Shown here piece by piece: positions 47,617 through 59,269 of a stretch of 64,000 nucleotides of DNA (positions are counted from its first letter, which is position 1; each line of letters opens with the position of its first letter). This DNA is from Welwitschia mirabilis (Eukaryota > Gnetophyta > Gnetopsida > Welwitschiales). The DNA lies in contig JBOZIK010000001.1 in the NCBI GenBank assembly GCA_051453625.1, positions 70,492,450-70,556,449 of the forward strand. The letters are read 5' to 3'. Below the pieces are notes generated by a model. It worked only from the letters and a program-made list of their open reading frames with translations. It was not told the DNA's origin and made no database searches. A program made the translations under genes and the position numbers.

Positions 47617-48453
47617 GCCACCTTAAAAATTTCCAAAAAAATTACCTATGAAGATAAATGATTGGCATTTTCCCTATGTTCCTTGGAAGGTCTCCTCAGC
47701 CTAGCTAAAGGACATAAGAGTTCTTAGGTACAAATAGTTTTAATAGCTCTTTCTAAGCTAAAAGAAGAGCATGAGCCCTTAATACCATCCCTCTTGACCC
47801 TCTAAGTAGGCTGTTTTTTCCTATAGAAGAAGGGCTAATCCTCTATCAGAATTTCTCTAACTACCTCAGTCTTCACAGAGTCCCCTAATGGTTCTTCTTA
47901 AGTAATAACCCATTCCCCCATGCATAGAGAAGGTCTTAGATACAACTAGAAAGTGTAATTCTGGGGAATAGAGGGACATGGAGTAGCCTCAACCTTAGGT
48001 TGCATTTTAGTCTTGATAGGCCCTACTCAAGGGTAGTACTACATTCCATGGAGCTTCTCTAAAGCTCTGTAATGTTCAAGAATCTGATTTTATGCATCAT
48101 AATTGAAGGACTCCATTGGTGGCTCCCTTCCAATAAGTAAGTCTTCAGTAATCATCCAGCCCCACCATAGCTGGGAGAAGGTCAGTTCATAGCGGCGGCA
48201 TATCTAGAATATAGGTATTTTCCTCCATAGCCTCCCCGCCCACTTCTACAGCTCTGCAAATTACAATAGTGCTTATTATCTTGCAATAGTTGCTATAGTT
48301 TTTTTTTTGTTTATTCAAATTCCCAACTTAAAGCTTAGGCCTAGACGCCTCAGGTCATGTAGCAAATGTTTTGCTTCTTTCTTGTATTTAGCAGGAGGTT
48401 TTGTACTTCTATCATTTATAGTAATGGAATACCACTCAAATTTCATTTAAAAA
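47617..48453 (+). mobile_element. Retroposon (5'-truncated LINE or processed sequence) with A-tail and 16-bp target duplication
   Basis: An 837-bp insert, less AT-rich than its surroundings, is bounded by perfect 16-bp direct repeats and ends in an A-run (48449-48456), so its sense strand is +. These are hallmarks of target-primed reverse transcription by LINE machinery. The 3' part (TAATGGAATACCACTCAAAT just before the tail) is like a LINE 3' UTR, but no RT motif is present and the frames contain many stops. A minus-strand frame across 47700-48200 looks protein-like but has a chance number of stops. The source is unidentified; the insertion mode is well supported. Confidence 0.7.
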
Positions 48454-48469
48454 AAATGTAATGAAGATT
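48454..48469. repeat. Right target-site duplication AAATGTAATGAAGATT
   Basis: A perfect match to 47601-47616. The first A bases merge with the A-tail. Confidence 0.85.
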
Positions 48470-51054
48470 TCACGTTTTCATGACATCTACCTTAGCTCTC
48501 CATTATTATTAAAACTCAGCATAAAGTTATCTAATGTCTTCCGGAACTACTTAATATACCCTATTAAATACATATAATTTAGTAGTGTAACACCCATCTC
48601 AAATAATTTATCCATTTTAAAGAAAAATTTAATTAGTCTTATTCCTTAAATCTATTAAAGGAGTGCAAATTTCTATTTCTTTTCTAGTATGATAGGGTAA
48701 TAATTAATCTATTTTAATAGAGTATAAATATCAATTTATTATTTTTGATTACTAGTTTATACTTGTAAGATGCAAGAATACATTTTTAATATTATTTTTA
48801 GAATCTATCAAAATTAGGAAAACACCTTCTAATTATAAACAAACCAACACAGATTGACTTTATTAAAGAAACATAAGAGTTTACTATTAGACTTTGAATC
48901 AAATAGAATAAAGTAGTTTTATTAGAACCTACCAATAAATTTTCTTTAAAAGGGGATGGTTAAAAATTAAAGTTTATAGCTTTAAAGAAAAATGTTTTGG
49001 GTAGGCTTAATAAGCTTATAATAAAATCAAATGAAGATTAAGTTTTCTTTCTTATGGCTTAAAGAATGAATTAACCTTGTAATTCATTAAGTATTTTTGA
49101 AAACTGCTAGTTAAATGTCATAACTACATAAACCATAGACCTTTATGGTTTTATACCTTCATAGAGAGGATGCTTATAAGTTAAATTTAATTTAAACTAA
49201 GAGAGTCCATTTTCTATTATTATTATTAAAAATACACTCCAAATCTCTTTTTTCTCATTCTTTTTTATATTCCTCCTTATTGATTTTTATCATCATCAAA
49301 ATCTCTAATTCCAACACTTCATAATGTACCTTTTATAGTCAATACTTAATTTTGGTTATGAGGAAAACTCTCACTATAAAATGGAATACTTCTATTAATT
49401 AAATGAGTGCATGAGATTCTTTCTTTAACTCATTATGAAAATAAATAAGTCTATTTGAGCCTCAACAACCAAAATTATTTTAAGGGGTTTGACAAAAGCC
49501 AAATGGTTTTCTTTAAATGTATTAAGGTAAATCATAAAATTAATTTTTCTCATATCAAAAAGTATCAAACTATATCCAAATGATTTGCTCCTTCTCTGAT
49601 GCTATAGCAATAGGATAATAATCATATATAAATGTTTTACCTTATTATAGTTGGAAGAATTAGAGTAAAGATTTTCTAATTAATAAAAATTAAAAGAAGG
49701 AAAGCGTCATTTTACCCAATCAAATTTTTATAAATATCCTTTATAGAATAATATATTTTAAAATTCTCTAAGTACTTATAGTTATCAAAATCTTAGCAGT
49801 GCTCATAGGTATTAAAAGTATCAAGATCCTCTAGGTACTCATCATTATTAGAAGGATCAAATGCAATCAAATAAGAGCATGTACTAATACTTATTTTGAA
49901 AATTTATTTGACCAAATATAACAACCTTTGTTTACCAAGTTAAAACATTTGAACCATTCCAATATCAAAATTTTCCTAATATTGATAAATCTAAATTTTT
50001 GAAACCCCTCTCTAAAGTTATTAAAACGATAAAAAATATGTTTAAACATTAAAATTAAAGAATATATCTCACAAATTAATTTTTAAAAACTANNNNNNNN
50101 NNNNNNNNNNNNNNNNNNNNNNNNNNNNNNNNNNNNNNNNNNNNNNNNNNNNNNNNNNNNNNNNNNNNNNNNNNNNNNNNNNNNNNNNNNNNTTTGAAGC
50201 CCCTCTTCAAAGTTATTAAAACTACAAAAAATATATTAAAACATTAAAATTAATGAAAGATATCATCTTTAATCTAGGTATGGGATAATTACATTTGTCT
50301 ACTTATTCTAATTACACATTTTATGGCATTAATTGTTATTGTTGCCTTCTTAACATTATTGTGTAACATAAATTTTATCATTTTTATTTTTTGATAAATA
50401 TTTTGAGAAGTATAATTTTTCTTGCTCAATAACTCTACAAGAAATTTTGCATATTTACTCTTTTTTTTAAGAAATGTATTTAATATTCTTTTAAGGTAGC
50501 TATAAATGTATTAATAATTCATTTATATATAAAGAAAATTAGTTTTTAAAAGCCAAAATAAAACCTTTAATATAATTATAATAAATATCACAAATTAATT
50601 TTTAAAAATTAGCATAAAACTTTTAGCATCAGTATCATAAACACCATAGATTCATTTTTCATAGTAATATGCATTAGAATTAACATGAGTGTTATTACAA
50701 AGATACAATGACACTGCACTTACATGTAAGTATTAATTACTCTTGTATAAAAATATAATGGCACTATTAGATAAAGAATTTTAATATAATGACACTACTA
50801 GTCTAATTTCATATATTTAGTACTCTTTTAATGATACAACATTATCAAAACCATAAAAATTAAGTTACAACAACAATTTCTTTATAGTGCATTTGGTTAT
50901 AAAGCTAGCTTATGTAAATATATATCTATAGGTTGGCTGAGATGTATCAATTTTTTTCGCTTTTGGACAAGGATATAAGCATTAACCTGAATATATTTGC
51001 TTAAACATTAGCATTCATAAGAAACTAATTTAACTTTTTTTAAACCTAAATTCA
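48470..51054. other. AT-rich, no gene recognised
   Basis: No coding sequence seen. A 100-N gap at 50093-50192 is followed by about 95 bp repeated from before it. Confidence 0.5.
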
Positions 51055-51126
51055 ATGTTGACTTTTAACTTTTGCTCAACAGTGACCATTGATTTTTACA
51101 TAAATTCAAAGTTGACTTTTGACTTT
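51055..51126 (+). repeat. Short repeats with TTGACTTTT words
   Basis: GTTGACTTTT occurs at about 51057 and 51112, followed by another GACTTT, just before the large gap. TTGAC is the W-box core, but in repeat DNA beside a Helitron this is probably incidental. Confidence 0.4.
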
Positions 51127-51909
51127 NNNNNNNNNNNNNNNNNNNNNNNNNNNNNNNNNNNNNNNNNNNNNNNNNNNNNNNNNNNNNNNNNNNNNNNNNN
51201 NNNNNNNNNNNNNNNNNNNNNNNNNNNNNNNNNNNNNNNNNNNNNNNNNNNNNNNNNNNNNNNNNNNNNNNNNNNNNNNNNNNNNNNNNNNNNNNNNNNN
51301 NNNNNNNNNNNNNNNNNNNNNNNNNNNNNNNNNNNNNNNNNNNNNNNNNNNNNNNNNNNNNNNNNNNNNNNNNNNNNNNNNNNNNNNNNNNNNNNNNNNN
51401 NNNNNNNNNNNNNNNNNNNNNNNNNNNNNNNNNNNNNNNNNNNNNNNNNNNNNNNNNNNNNNNNNNNNNNNNNNNNNNNNNNNNNNNNNNNNNNNNNNNN
51501 NNNNNNNNNNNNNNNNNNNNNNNNNNNNNNNNNNNNNNNNNNNNNNNNNNNNNNNNNNNNNNNNNNNNNNNNNNNNNNNNNNNNNNNNNNNNNNNNNNNN
51601 NNNNNNNNNNNNNNNNNNNNNNNNNNNNNNNNNNNNNNNNNNNNNNNNNNNNNNNNNNNNNNNNNNNNNNNNNNNNNNNNNNNNNNNNNNNNNNNNNNNN
51701 NNNNNNNNNNNNNNNNNNNNNNNNNNNNNNNNNNNNNNNNNNNNNNNNNNNNNNNNNNNNNNNNNNNNNNNNNNNNNNNNNNNNNNNNNNNNNNNNNNNN
51801 NNNNNNNNNNNNNNNNNNNNNNNNNNNNNNNNNNNNNNNNNNNNNNNNNNNNNNNNNNNNNNNNNNNNNNNNNNNNNNNNNNNNNNNNNNNNNNNNNNNN
51901 NNNNNNNNN
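51127..51909. other. Assembly gap (783 N) within or beside the Helitron
   Basis: A run of N; the C-terminal end of the helicase and possibly the Helitron 3' end lie here. Confidence 1.
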
Positions 51910-53131
51910 CCATATCATTGATGGAAAATAGATGAACTAAATCCTGAAAACCATCCATTATATCTAATGTAGAAGAAAGTTCAGACCTCATTATTAGAAA
52001 CTCATAATCATCATTTAAAGCTTTATCATCTCTTACATTCATCAGTAGATTTTAAAACCTTAACCAATTTGGATCATTTCCTTTTTATCTATGTACTGCA
52101 TCTAATACAACAACAGTATCAAATGATCTCCATAGTACCCTCATTTCCTCAATACTCTTATATGGTGATAATCCTTCACTAGAGGTAACTGTGCAANNNN
52201 NNNNNNNNNNNNNNNNNNNNNNNNNNNNNNNNNNNNNNNNNNNNNNNNNNNNNNNNNNNNNNNNNNNNNNNNNNNNNNNNNNNNNNNNNNNNNNNNNNNN
52301 NNNNNNNNNNNNNNNNNNNNNNNNNNNNNNNNNNNNNNNNNNNNNNNNNNNNNNNNNNNNNNNNNNNNNNNNNNNNNNNNNNNNNNNNNNNNNNNNNNNN
52401 NNNNNNNNNNNNNNNNNNNNNNNNNNNNNNNNNNNNNNNNNNNNNNNNNNNNNNNNNNNNNNNNNNNCTATAATAAAATTTGTATTGTCTAGACACATCT
52501 TCTTAAATTTTTTTCTAATAGCATGAATTAAAAAAGATTTTTCTGATCCTGCTATTCCTTGAATTATCATGTGTACAGGTTGGATATCTTCTTAATCAAA
52601 TTCTTATAGTATCAAATGTGATATGAATATGTTGAAGCATTTCCTTTATTTTGCCCCAAGGGTAGATAGCCCAATAAGTTGCTTTAATTCATTTTGAACA
52701 AATGAATTTCATGATGTTCTATTACTTTGAACAAATGAAATAGCATATTTCACATAGTCCTCACCTTTATAGTTTACATATTAATTACATTATTTGTTAA
52801 GGTCATGTAAGTTAATCATGTCATATTCACTTCTTTGAAGTACACCTTCATTTAGTAGATGTCTCGTTAATACTTGATAATCATTTTCATAATGTTCCAC
52901 ATGTGATGGCTCCACATCTTTATGTTGATCTTTCTTGATAATTGCATGTTCAAAATTGTCATCATGTGATTGACTACACTACTTATACATATGTGCAATG
53001 GACATCCATTTAGCCTCTATTTCTTCATTTCTATTTTGTAATCACATCTAATATCTATAAATGGATAACGAAGAAGTAGCTAAGCCTAACAATAAGTTAT
53101 CCACTTATCATTATCTCTGTTAGGTGGCATA
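51910..53131 (-). pseudogene. Helitron PIF1-like helicase domain, broken
   Basis: Reading leftward: an upstream segment (AHMYK, HDDNFEHAIIKKDQHKD, GEDYVKYAISFVQSN), then the Walker A region MIIQGIAGSEKSFLIHAIRK (from 52570), a 271-N gap, then YKSIEEMRVLWRSFDTVVVL, KGNDPNWLRF and VRDDKALNDDYEFLI (52150-52000). This is the superfamily 1B helicase order of plant Helitrons, which unwinds DNA during rolling-circle-type transposition. In Walker A, the Gly before Lys-Ser is Glu (codon at 52541-52543), which should abolish ATP binding. A TAG follows the HR of the motif usually ending in Gln. It forms one protein with the Rep part at 53993-54860 across an 861-N gap. Confidence 0.8.
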
Positions 53132-53992
53132 NNNNNNNNNNNNNNNNNNNNNNNNNNNNNNNNNNNNNNNNNNNNNNNNNNNNNNNNNNNNNNNNNNNNN
53201 NNNNNNNNNNNNNNNNNNNNNNNNNNNNNNNNNNNNNNNNNNNNNNNNNNNNNNNNNNNNNNNNNNNNNNNNNNNNNNNNNNNNNNNNNNNNNNNNNNNN
53301 NNNNNNNNNNNNNNNNNNNNNNNNNNNNNNNNNNNNNNNNNNNNNNNNNNNNNNNNNNNNNNNNNNNNNNNNNNNNNNNNNNNNNNNNNNNNNNNNNNNN
53401 NNNNNNNNNNNNNNNNNNNNNNNNNNNNNNNNNNNNNNNNNNNNNNNNNNNNNNNNNNNNNNNNNNNNNNNNNNNNNNNNNNNNNNNNNNNNNNNNNNNN
53501 NNNNNNNNNNNNNNNNNNNNNNNNNNNNNNNNNNNNNNNNNNNNNNNNNNNNNNNNNNNNNNNNNNNNNNNNNNNNNNNNNNNNNNNNNNNNNNNNNNNN
53601 NNNNNNNNNNNNNNNNNNNNNNNNNNNNNNNNNNNNNNNNNNNNNNNNNNNNNNNNNNNNNNNNNNNNNNNNNNNNNNNNNNNNNNNNNNNNNNNNNNNN
53701 NNNNNNNNNNNNNNNNNNNNNNNNNNNNNNNNNNNNNNNNNNNNNNNNNNNNNNNNNNNNNNNNNNNNNNNNNNNNNNNNNNNNNNNNNNNNNNNNNNNN
53801 NNNNNNNNNNNNNNNNNNNNNNNNNNNNNNNNNNNNNNNNNNNNNNNNNNNNNNNNNNNNNNNNNNNNNNNNNNNNNNNNNNNNNNNNNNNNNNNNNNNN
53901 NNNNNNNNNNNNNNNNNNNNNNNNNNNNNNNNNNNNNNNNNNNNNNNNNNNNNNNNNNNNNNNNNNNNNNNNNNNNNNNNNNNNNNNNNNNN
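53132..53992. other. Assembly gap (861 N) inside the Helitron
   Basis: A run of N between the helicase and Rep parts. Confidence 1.
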
Positions 53993-54990
53993 CATCATTA
54001 GTCTCTTGTAAGATGATATGGTAGACTCACTAGAATTTCTATCTTATGATAAATTCATTAGTATGTTAAAATATGACTTTGGTTTCTTTTCTAACTTTGA
54101 AGCATAATTTCCAATATACTGTATAATAACATATTTATTGAGGATAGGTTGGAAGTCTATATTTTGCTTGTCATGTTTGTAAAATAATTTGATTATAAAC
54201 ATTTAACCTATCATAATTTCTCCTTGGATCATACTTCTTCTCATTATTTTCATCTATATACAACTTGAAATTGTAAGGCTACAAATACCATAAAACATTA
54301 TACTTATGTAAATTAATAATGATTAGTACATATAGTTTAAAAATATTTACTGTGTTAAAAGAATAGTAGTATTTGGGTACTTGCATATTTGTCATTCATT
54401 TCATTTTTTTAGACATGCTCCAAGCTTACAAACCATATATCTTTGAACATTGTTTAATAAAGTTGTATAATCTTTCTAGTTACATATGTTCAAGGTCCTC
54501 TTTTTGTAATTAAAATGGATGAAGTTTTAATTTCATCTTGGGGCCTAAAGAAGAAAAATTAAAAAACTAAAAATACTATAATTAACTAAACATGTAATAA
54601 AGAAGGAAGAACTTTAACTTACACCACTAAGTTTACCACACTAATCAAACCTATCATTCCATTCATGCACAATAGAATCAAAAAATCTCTTAGCATTTGT
54701 CACTGCTATATCATCACTCTAATTGAGTTATTCTATGTTTGGAGATCCTTTTATTCCTAAAAACCCATGCACATGTGGAAAACCTCTGTGTTATTACTCA
54801 AATCGTGTTCAATAGTCTATAACATAAAATTCCTTCATTAGAATCATATCATATCTCTAAAATTTTTATGATGATTGTACATGTACTCTGATACAATGTA
54901 TATGTTCTCAATGATGTTTTGTAATCATCATCATCTAGCTTTCGATAGATGCTATGGTTGTTCACCAGGTGTAGATTAGGCCAATATAAA
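53993..54990 (-). pseudogene. Helitron Rep (HUH) domain and Helitron-like N-terminal region, broken
   Basis: Reading leftward from about 54790: HRGFPHVHGFLGIKGSPNIE contains the H-x-H of the HUH endonuclease (54767-54775), which in Helitrons coordinates the metal for strand nicking. It continues VTNAKRFFDSIVHEWNDRF, then (54290-54000) DPRRNYDRLNVYNQIILQT, QANIDFQPIL and IGNYASKLEKK, a block known from the region between Rep and helicase. Stops are present after PNIE, LN and RFD, and one replaces the Trp before RANID-type sequence. The catalytic Tyr is not identified and may be in the gap. With 51910-53131 it marks an autonomous-type but dead Helitron on -. Confidence 0.8.
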
Positions 54991-55019
54991 TCTACATCAC
55001 TTAAAGTGAAGAATGATAA

Positions 55020-56300
55020 ATGGATAAAAAAAATGAAAAATGGAGAAAATTGATAAATGCTAAAACTAAAATTCTAGAAAATGAAAGAATGATAAACTGA
55101 AGAGCGTTCTATAAAAAAAATGCTATGACTAAAATTCTGAAAAGACAAGAAAAATGAAAAATAAAGAAAAATTCCATACCTATGTATCGCAACCACCTAA
55201 AAGATTGCTAAATCTTTATTTACTGTCAATTCTAATAATATTAGTTAAAGAAATTTGTAATTCTTCAAAGTAATTCAAATGTGTTTTGATTATATGACAT
55301 TGTTTTATATGCTAAAAAAAGAAACATTATTTGATTCTAGAAAGAAAATGAAAGATGGCTACTGTGAAGCAGTTACGACAACTGCAATAAAAGAATTACA
55401 AATGGAGAAAAATTAGGAAAAATGGAGAAAAATAATAAACTATATAACTAAAATTCTAAAAAATGAAAGAATGATAAATAAAAGAGTGTTGTATAAAAAA
55501 ATGCTATGACTAAAATTTTGAAAAAATAAGAAAAATAATAAATGGAGAAAAGTTCTATACCTTTGTTTCCCAACTGCCTAAAAGATTACAGAAGCTTCAT
55601 TCACAATCAATTCTAGTAATGTTCATTAGAGAGATTTGCAGTTATTCAAAGCAATTTGCAATTATTCAAAGCATTTTGATTTTGTTTTCAATTTATGGCA
55701 TTCTTTTATTTGATCGAACAACCCCATTAAATTAGATTTACCATTTTGAAAATTGGTTCTTATTATTAATTATGCATAAATATGAGGAAAAATTTTTAAA
55801 AATTAAAAAAATAAGAGAAACACTATCCGTGAGAATTTAATGGCTGGGATGGCCTCTAAGTCAAATAAATTTAAATTTTAAAAATTAAAAAAATAAGAGT
55901 AATGCTGTCCCAGACAGTTCAATGGCTAGTGATAGCCTCTCGGCCAAATCAATTTATGACATTCTTTTATATGATCGAAACAACCCCATTAAATTAGATT
56001 TACCATTTTGAAAATTGGTTCTTATTATTAATTATACGTAAATATGGGTAAAAACTATTTAATTTAAATTTTAAAAAATAAAAAAATAAATGTAATGTTA
56101 TCTCANNNNNNNNNNNNNNNNNNNNNNNNNNNNNNNNNNNNNNNNNNNNNNNNNNNNNNNNNNNNNNNNNNNNNNNNNNNNNNNNNNNNNNNNNNNNNNN
56201 NNNNNACTATTTAATTTAAATTTTAAAAATAAAAAAAATAAAAGTAACATTATCTCAGACAATTCAGTGGTTGGGATGGCCTCTTGGCCAAAATACCCAA
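55020..56300. repeat. Tandem repeats upstream of the Helitron Rep gene
   Basis: Unit type 1 (about 370 bp): 55020-55320 and 55390-55690 share CTATGACTAAAATT and GAATGATAAA blocks in order. Unit type 2 (about 250 bp): ATTAGATTTACCATTTTGAA at about 55732 and 55990. Within type 2 a shorter motif ending GGCCTCT(A/C/T)(A/G)GNCAAA recurs near 55850, 55935 and 56285. These copies are contiguous, not gap artefacts, apart from about 55 bp repeated at the 100-N gap 56106-56205. Confidence 0.7.
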
Positions 56301-57356
56301 AACTACTAACAAGCTTGATGATATTACTACTAAAATTGTTTTAAATATTAGTTCAATACAACAACATTAAAAATATAGTGTTGTCATATTATGTAAATTA
56401 AAAAATTATAATAGCACTTCGGCTTTAATGCACTAATTACACAAGAAAACTAAAATCTCCTTAACTATTATAAGGCTACTGTAATGCATGATGTCATAAA
56501 TATCAGTTAATAAAGGCACTATACATTATTAATGCAGTTATATTATTAAAAAAACACTTTTAATAAAAGACTATTGACACTAATTTAATGAGTCATTGTT
56601 AGCATAATATAGTGACATTATGGTGATAGCACCTTAACGTGAGGCATATTTACATGATTATAATATGCCATTCAATCTTAAATTAGTAACAACACTAGAT
56701 TAGAATAAGGCCATTAAAAAATTCTAAGACATCTTGAGGGTGATAAAACTTTTGTTTCTCCATTAAAAATGGGAACTATATTTCTCCGTGAGGACGATAA
56801 GATGCATGTTACATGCTATTAAATCTTAACTTTAGCATGACATGACATTTTTATATACTATTAATTTAATATAAATAATGGTATTATTTTGTGCTCATGT
56901 CACTGTTTTATGATATTCTCATATACAATAGAGTTCAAGGTACTTTTTGTGTGATAAAATAAAAACTTTGTATAACTTTTTTAATTTTTTGTGTGTTGTA
57001 GATAACCCTTCTTATAGTGGATATTTTAAGAAATAAAAGTTTAAGTATTTGGGTTTACTTTTATAGATGTATTGAAGAAGTTCACTCTAATTCAGGGCTA
57101 TGATCCTTCATCAATAAACATTAAATAGATGAACATTAAATTGTAATATATTATTTTTAAAATAAAACACAAGATATCAAACTTGGGAACTTTTAGTAAT
57201 CATACATTCATTAAAAGTACAACTATCATAATTGATAAAATAAATAATTTAAATCTAATTTACTATTTTCAAATTATTTTAAATAGAAAATAACAATACA
57301 TGTTAGCATTTTATAATCATATTTAAATTTTATTTCTTTTTTCATTTTTTCACATG
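56301..57356. other. AT-rich, no gene recognised
   Basis: No coding sequence or clear repeat. Confidence 0.5.
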
Positions 57357-58437
57357 TGTTATGGTTCAAAATCTACTAGGCCAATGGAAAACCCATTAAT
57401 ACTCTTAGAGGCTGGTCAAACATTTATTAATAAATAAAAGAATTAATCATGTTGAGTTGTGTGAGGGGTACATTAATAAAATAAAAACCATAACTTCCAA
57501 TGTTGGGTGTGTGGCTCAAATTGGGTAGACATCCATAAGTAAGAAAAAGGGCGATGGTAGCATAGAAGTGAAGGTGCTGCCTATAGAATCGATCAAAATT
57601 AATAGTGATCATCTTCTATATATTGTTGGCTTGCTTCACTGCATTTGTGCAATCCATCTTTCTCGTGCACACCTTCGCCACCCAATGTATCTCTCTTGTG
57701 TGCTGCATAACGCATCTCCACCACCTCTTGCACATGTCACTATGCGTCCTTGATAACCACATGCTTTGTGACACGTCCTCTCCACTGCTGTGTTATTTCT
57801 CAGCCGTTTCAAGCCGCCTGTGCACCGAGTCTACTCCCACTTCTTTTTTACTTGCCAGTGTTCTTTCCCTTGGAGGAGGAGGCTAGCTAGCTCACACGCT
57901 ATCTTGCTGTGATGGTTAGCAGCTATGCATCGTTTCATCTGTGCTGCTTCATCATTCTTTGCTAGCTCTGTGAACTTTGGGGGTTCTTACTTAAAAGAAT
58001 GCCTCTCTGTTGATTGCCTTGTTGTTTTGGTCTATGTGCTTGCCATCTGTTCATGCCTGATGCATGTTCCTATACCTTGCACTTTATCTTGCACCTCTGC
58101 CTATGATCTATGCTTGCATCACACCGTCTGCGCTCTCTACCTATGATCTTTGGCTCCATTTGTATTTTGCACCTGCACCGTCTTTGTTTGCACTATGCAC
58201 CTACACTCAGCCTATGTCTTTGTGCTCTGCCTATGCCTTATTTCTGTGCCTACACGTTGCCTGTGCCACTCCTGTGCACTACTTCTACTTAGCGATGTGT
58301 TTTTTTGCTTCAAGGCTCTCCTGCATTGTTATTTTGTTTATTACATTAGTCAGGCAAGGAGAAAAATTATACAATATATTTTTATCATTAAAAAACATAT
58401 TGTATTTTATTATTTTTTATTCTCCTTTTTTTTAAGC
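57357..58437 (+). repeat. Probable 5' LTR of the Tork/Tnt1-type copia element
   Basis: The left end is set at TGTTATGG (57357) and the right end just before the primer binding site. It is GC-richer than its surroundings in the second half. A TATA-like TATATATTG lies at 57615-57622. Imperfect CCTATG-containing repeats occur at 58020-58290. No 3' LTR is present in the window, so the boundaries are inferred. ORFs in this stretch are Cys/Leu-rich chance frames. Confidence 0.5.
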
Positions 58438-58440
58438 TTT

Positions 58441-58458
58441 TGGCATTAGAGTAGGTTC
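58441..58458 (+). promoter_or_regulatory. Primer binding site (Met-tRNA type)
   Basis: TGGCATTAGAGTAGGTTC follows the inferred LTR end and precedes the gag ATG by 18 bp. It resembles the Met-tRNA sites of this copia lineage, with C/T changes. Confidence 0.6.
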
Positions 58459-58476
58459 TCTAGTTAACACTCAGCG

Positions 58477-59268
58477 ATGACAGCAATAACTAAGTTTGAC
58501 ATCAAGAAGTTTGATGGAAAACGTAGCTTCTCTATTTGGCATGTTCAGATGAAAGCCGTTCTTATGCAAAATAGCTTGAAGAAGGCTTTGAATGATAAAT
58601 CGAAGAAACTAGATATAATGTCTGATGAGAAATGAGACGAGTTAGATAAGAAGGCCCTGTTAGCAATTTAGTTATGCTTGTCCAAGGAGGTTCTTCATAA
58701 GGTCATCAGTGAAATCACTACTATGGGTCTATGAATGAAACATGAATCGTTATACATGATGAAAATTCTTGCCAACAAGCTTTGGCTTAAGGAATGCTTA
58801 TTCACCATTTGTATGGTTAGAGATACTCCCATTCAAACACATCTCAACAAGTTTAATTTGATTATTATGAATTTAGAAAATATAGATGTGTAAATTGAAG
58901 TTGAAAATAAGGCAATTTTATTTGTTGTCTTTTTACCTTCTACCTATAGGTATTTTAAAGAAATTATGTTATATGATGTTCTTGATACCTTATCATTTGA
59001 GGATGTTAAAGCTAATTTATTATTAAAAGAAAATTTTGATTTTGAAATTCACTCTGAGGATAAGGATAAAGNNNNNNNNNNNNNNNNNNNNNNNNNNNNN
59101 NNNNNNNNNNNNNNNNNNNNNNNNNNNNNNNNNNNNNNNNNNNNNNNNNNNNNNNNNAATAATAAAATCTATCAGTGTTGTAAGACATTAGGGCATGAAA
59201 TTTTAAAGTGTTATAAGTTGAAAAATAAACAAGAAAAAGAAGCAAACCTAATACTCTGCCGAGGCTAG
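58477..59268 (+). pseudogene. copia gag of the Tork/Tnt1 type
   Basis: ATG at 58477 opens MTAITKFDIKKFDGKRSF, SIWHVQMKAVLMQ and a UBN2-type body (EVLHKVISEITT, ESLYMMKILANKLWLKECLF, LPSTYRYFKEIMLYD, FEDVKANLLLKE), all in one frame to 59268. The zinc knuckle (about 59170-59215) reads YQCCKTLGHEILKCYK: the first Cys of C-x2-C is Tyr, the remaining C-x4-H-x4-C is kept. In-frame TGA, TAG, TGA and TAA sit mostly where the family has Trp or Gln. An 86-N gap lies at 59072-59157. The start is chosen because it directly follows the primer site and matches the family N-terminus. Confidence 0.85.
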
Positions 59269-59269
59269 T

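Noticed and set aside
47700-48200. Minus-strand protein-like frame in the retroposon
   Set aside because: Eight stops in about 170 codons is close to chance at this base composition, no family matches, and the A-tail shows that sense is +.
51055-51126. W-box (TTGAC) cluster as a defence-gene promoter
   Set aside because: No gene lies downstream on either strand, and the words are part of a short repeat next to the Helitron.
51055-54011. Long ORFs of 270-325 codons across 51055-52042 and 53120-54011
   Set aside because: Most are Ns translated as unknown residues. Only the minus-strand real-sequence parts matching the Helitron were kept.
57568-58449. Several overlapping + ORFs rich in Cys, Leu and His before the Tork-type gag
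   Set aside because: They overlap in all frames in CT-rich LTR sequence and lack domains; composition explains the open frames.
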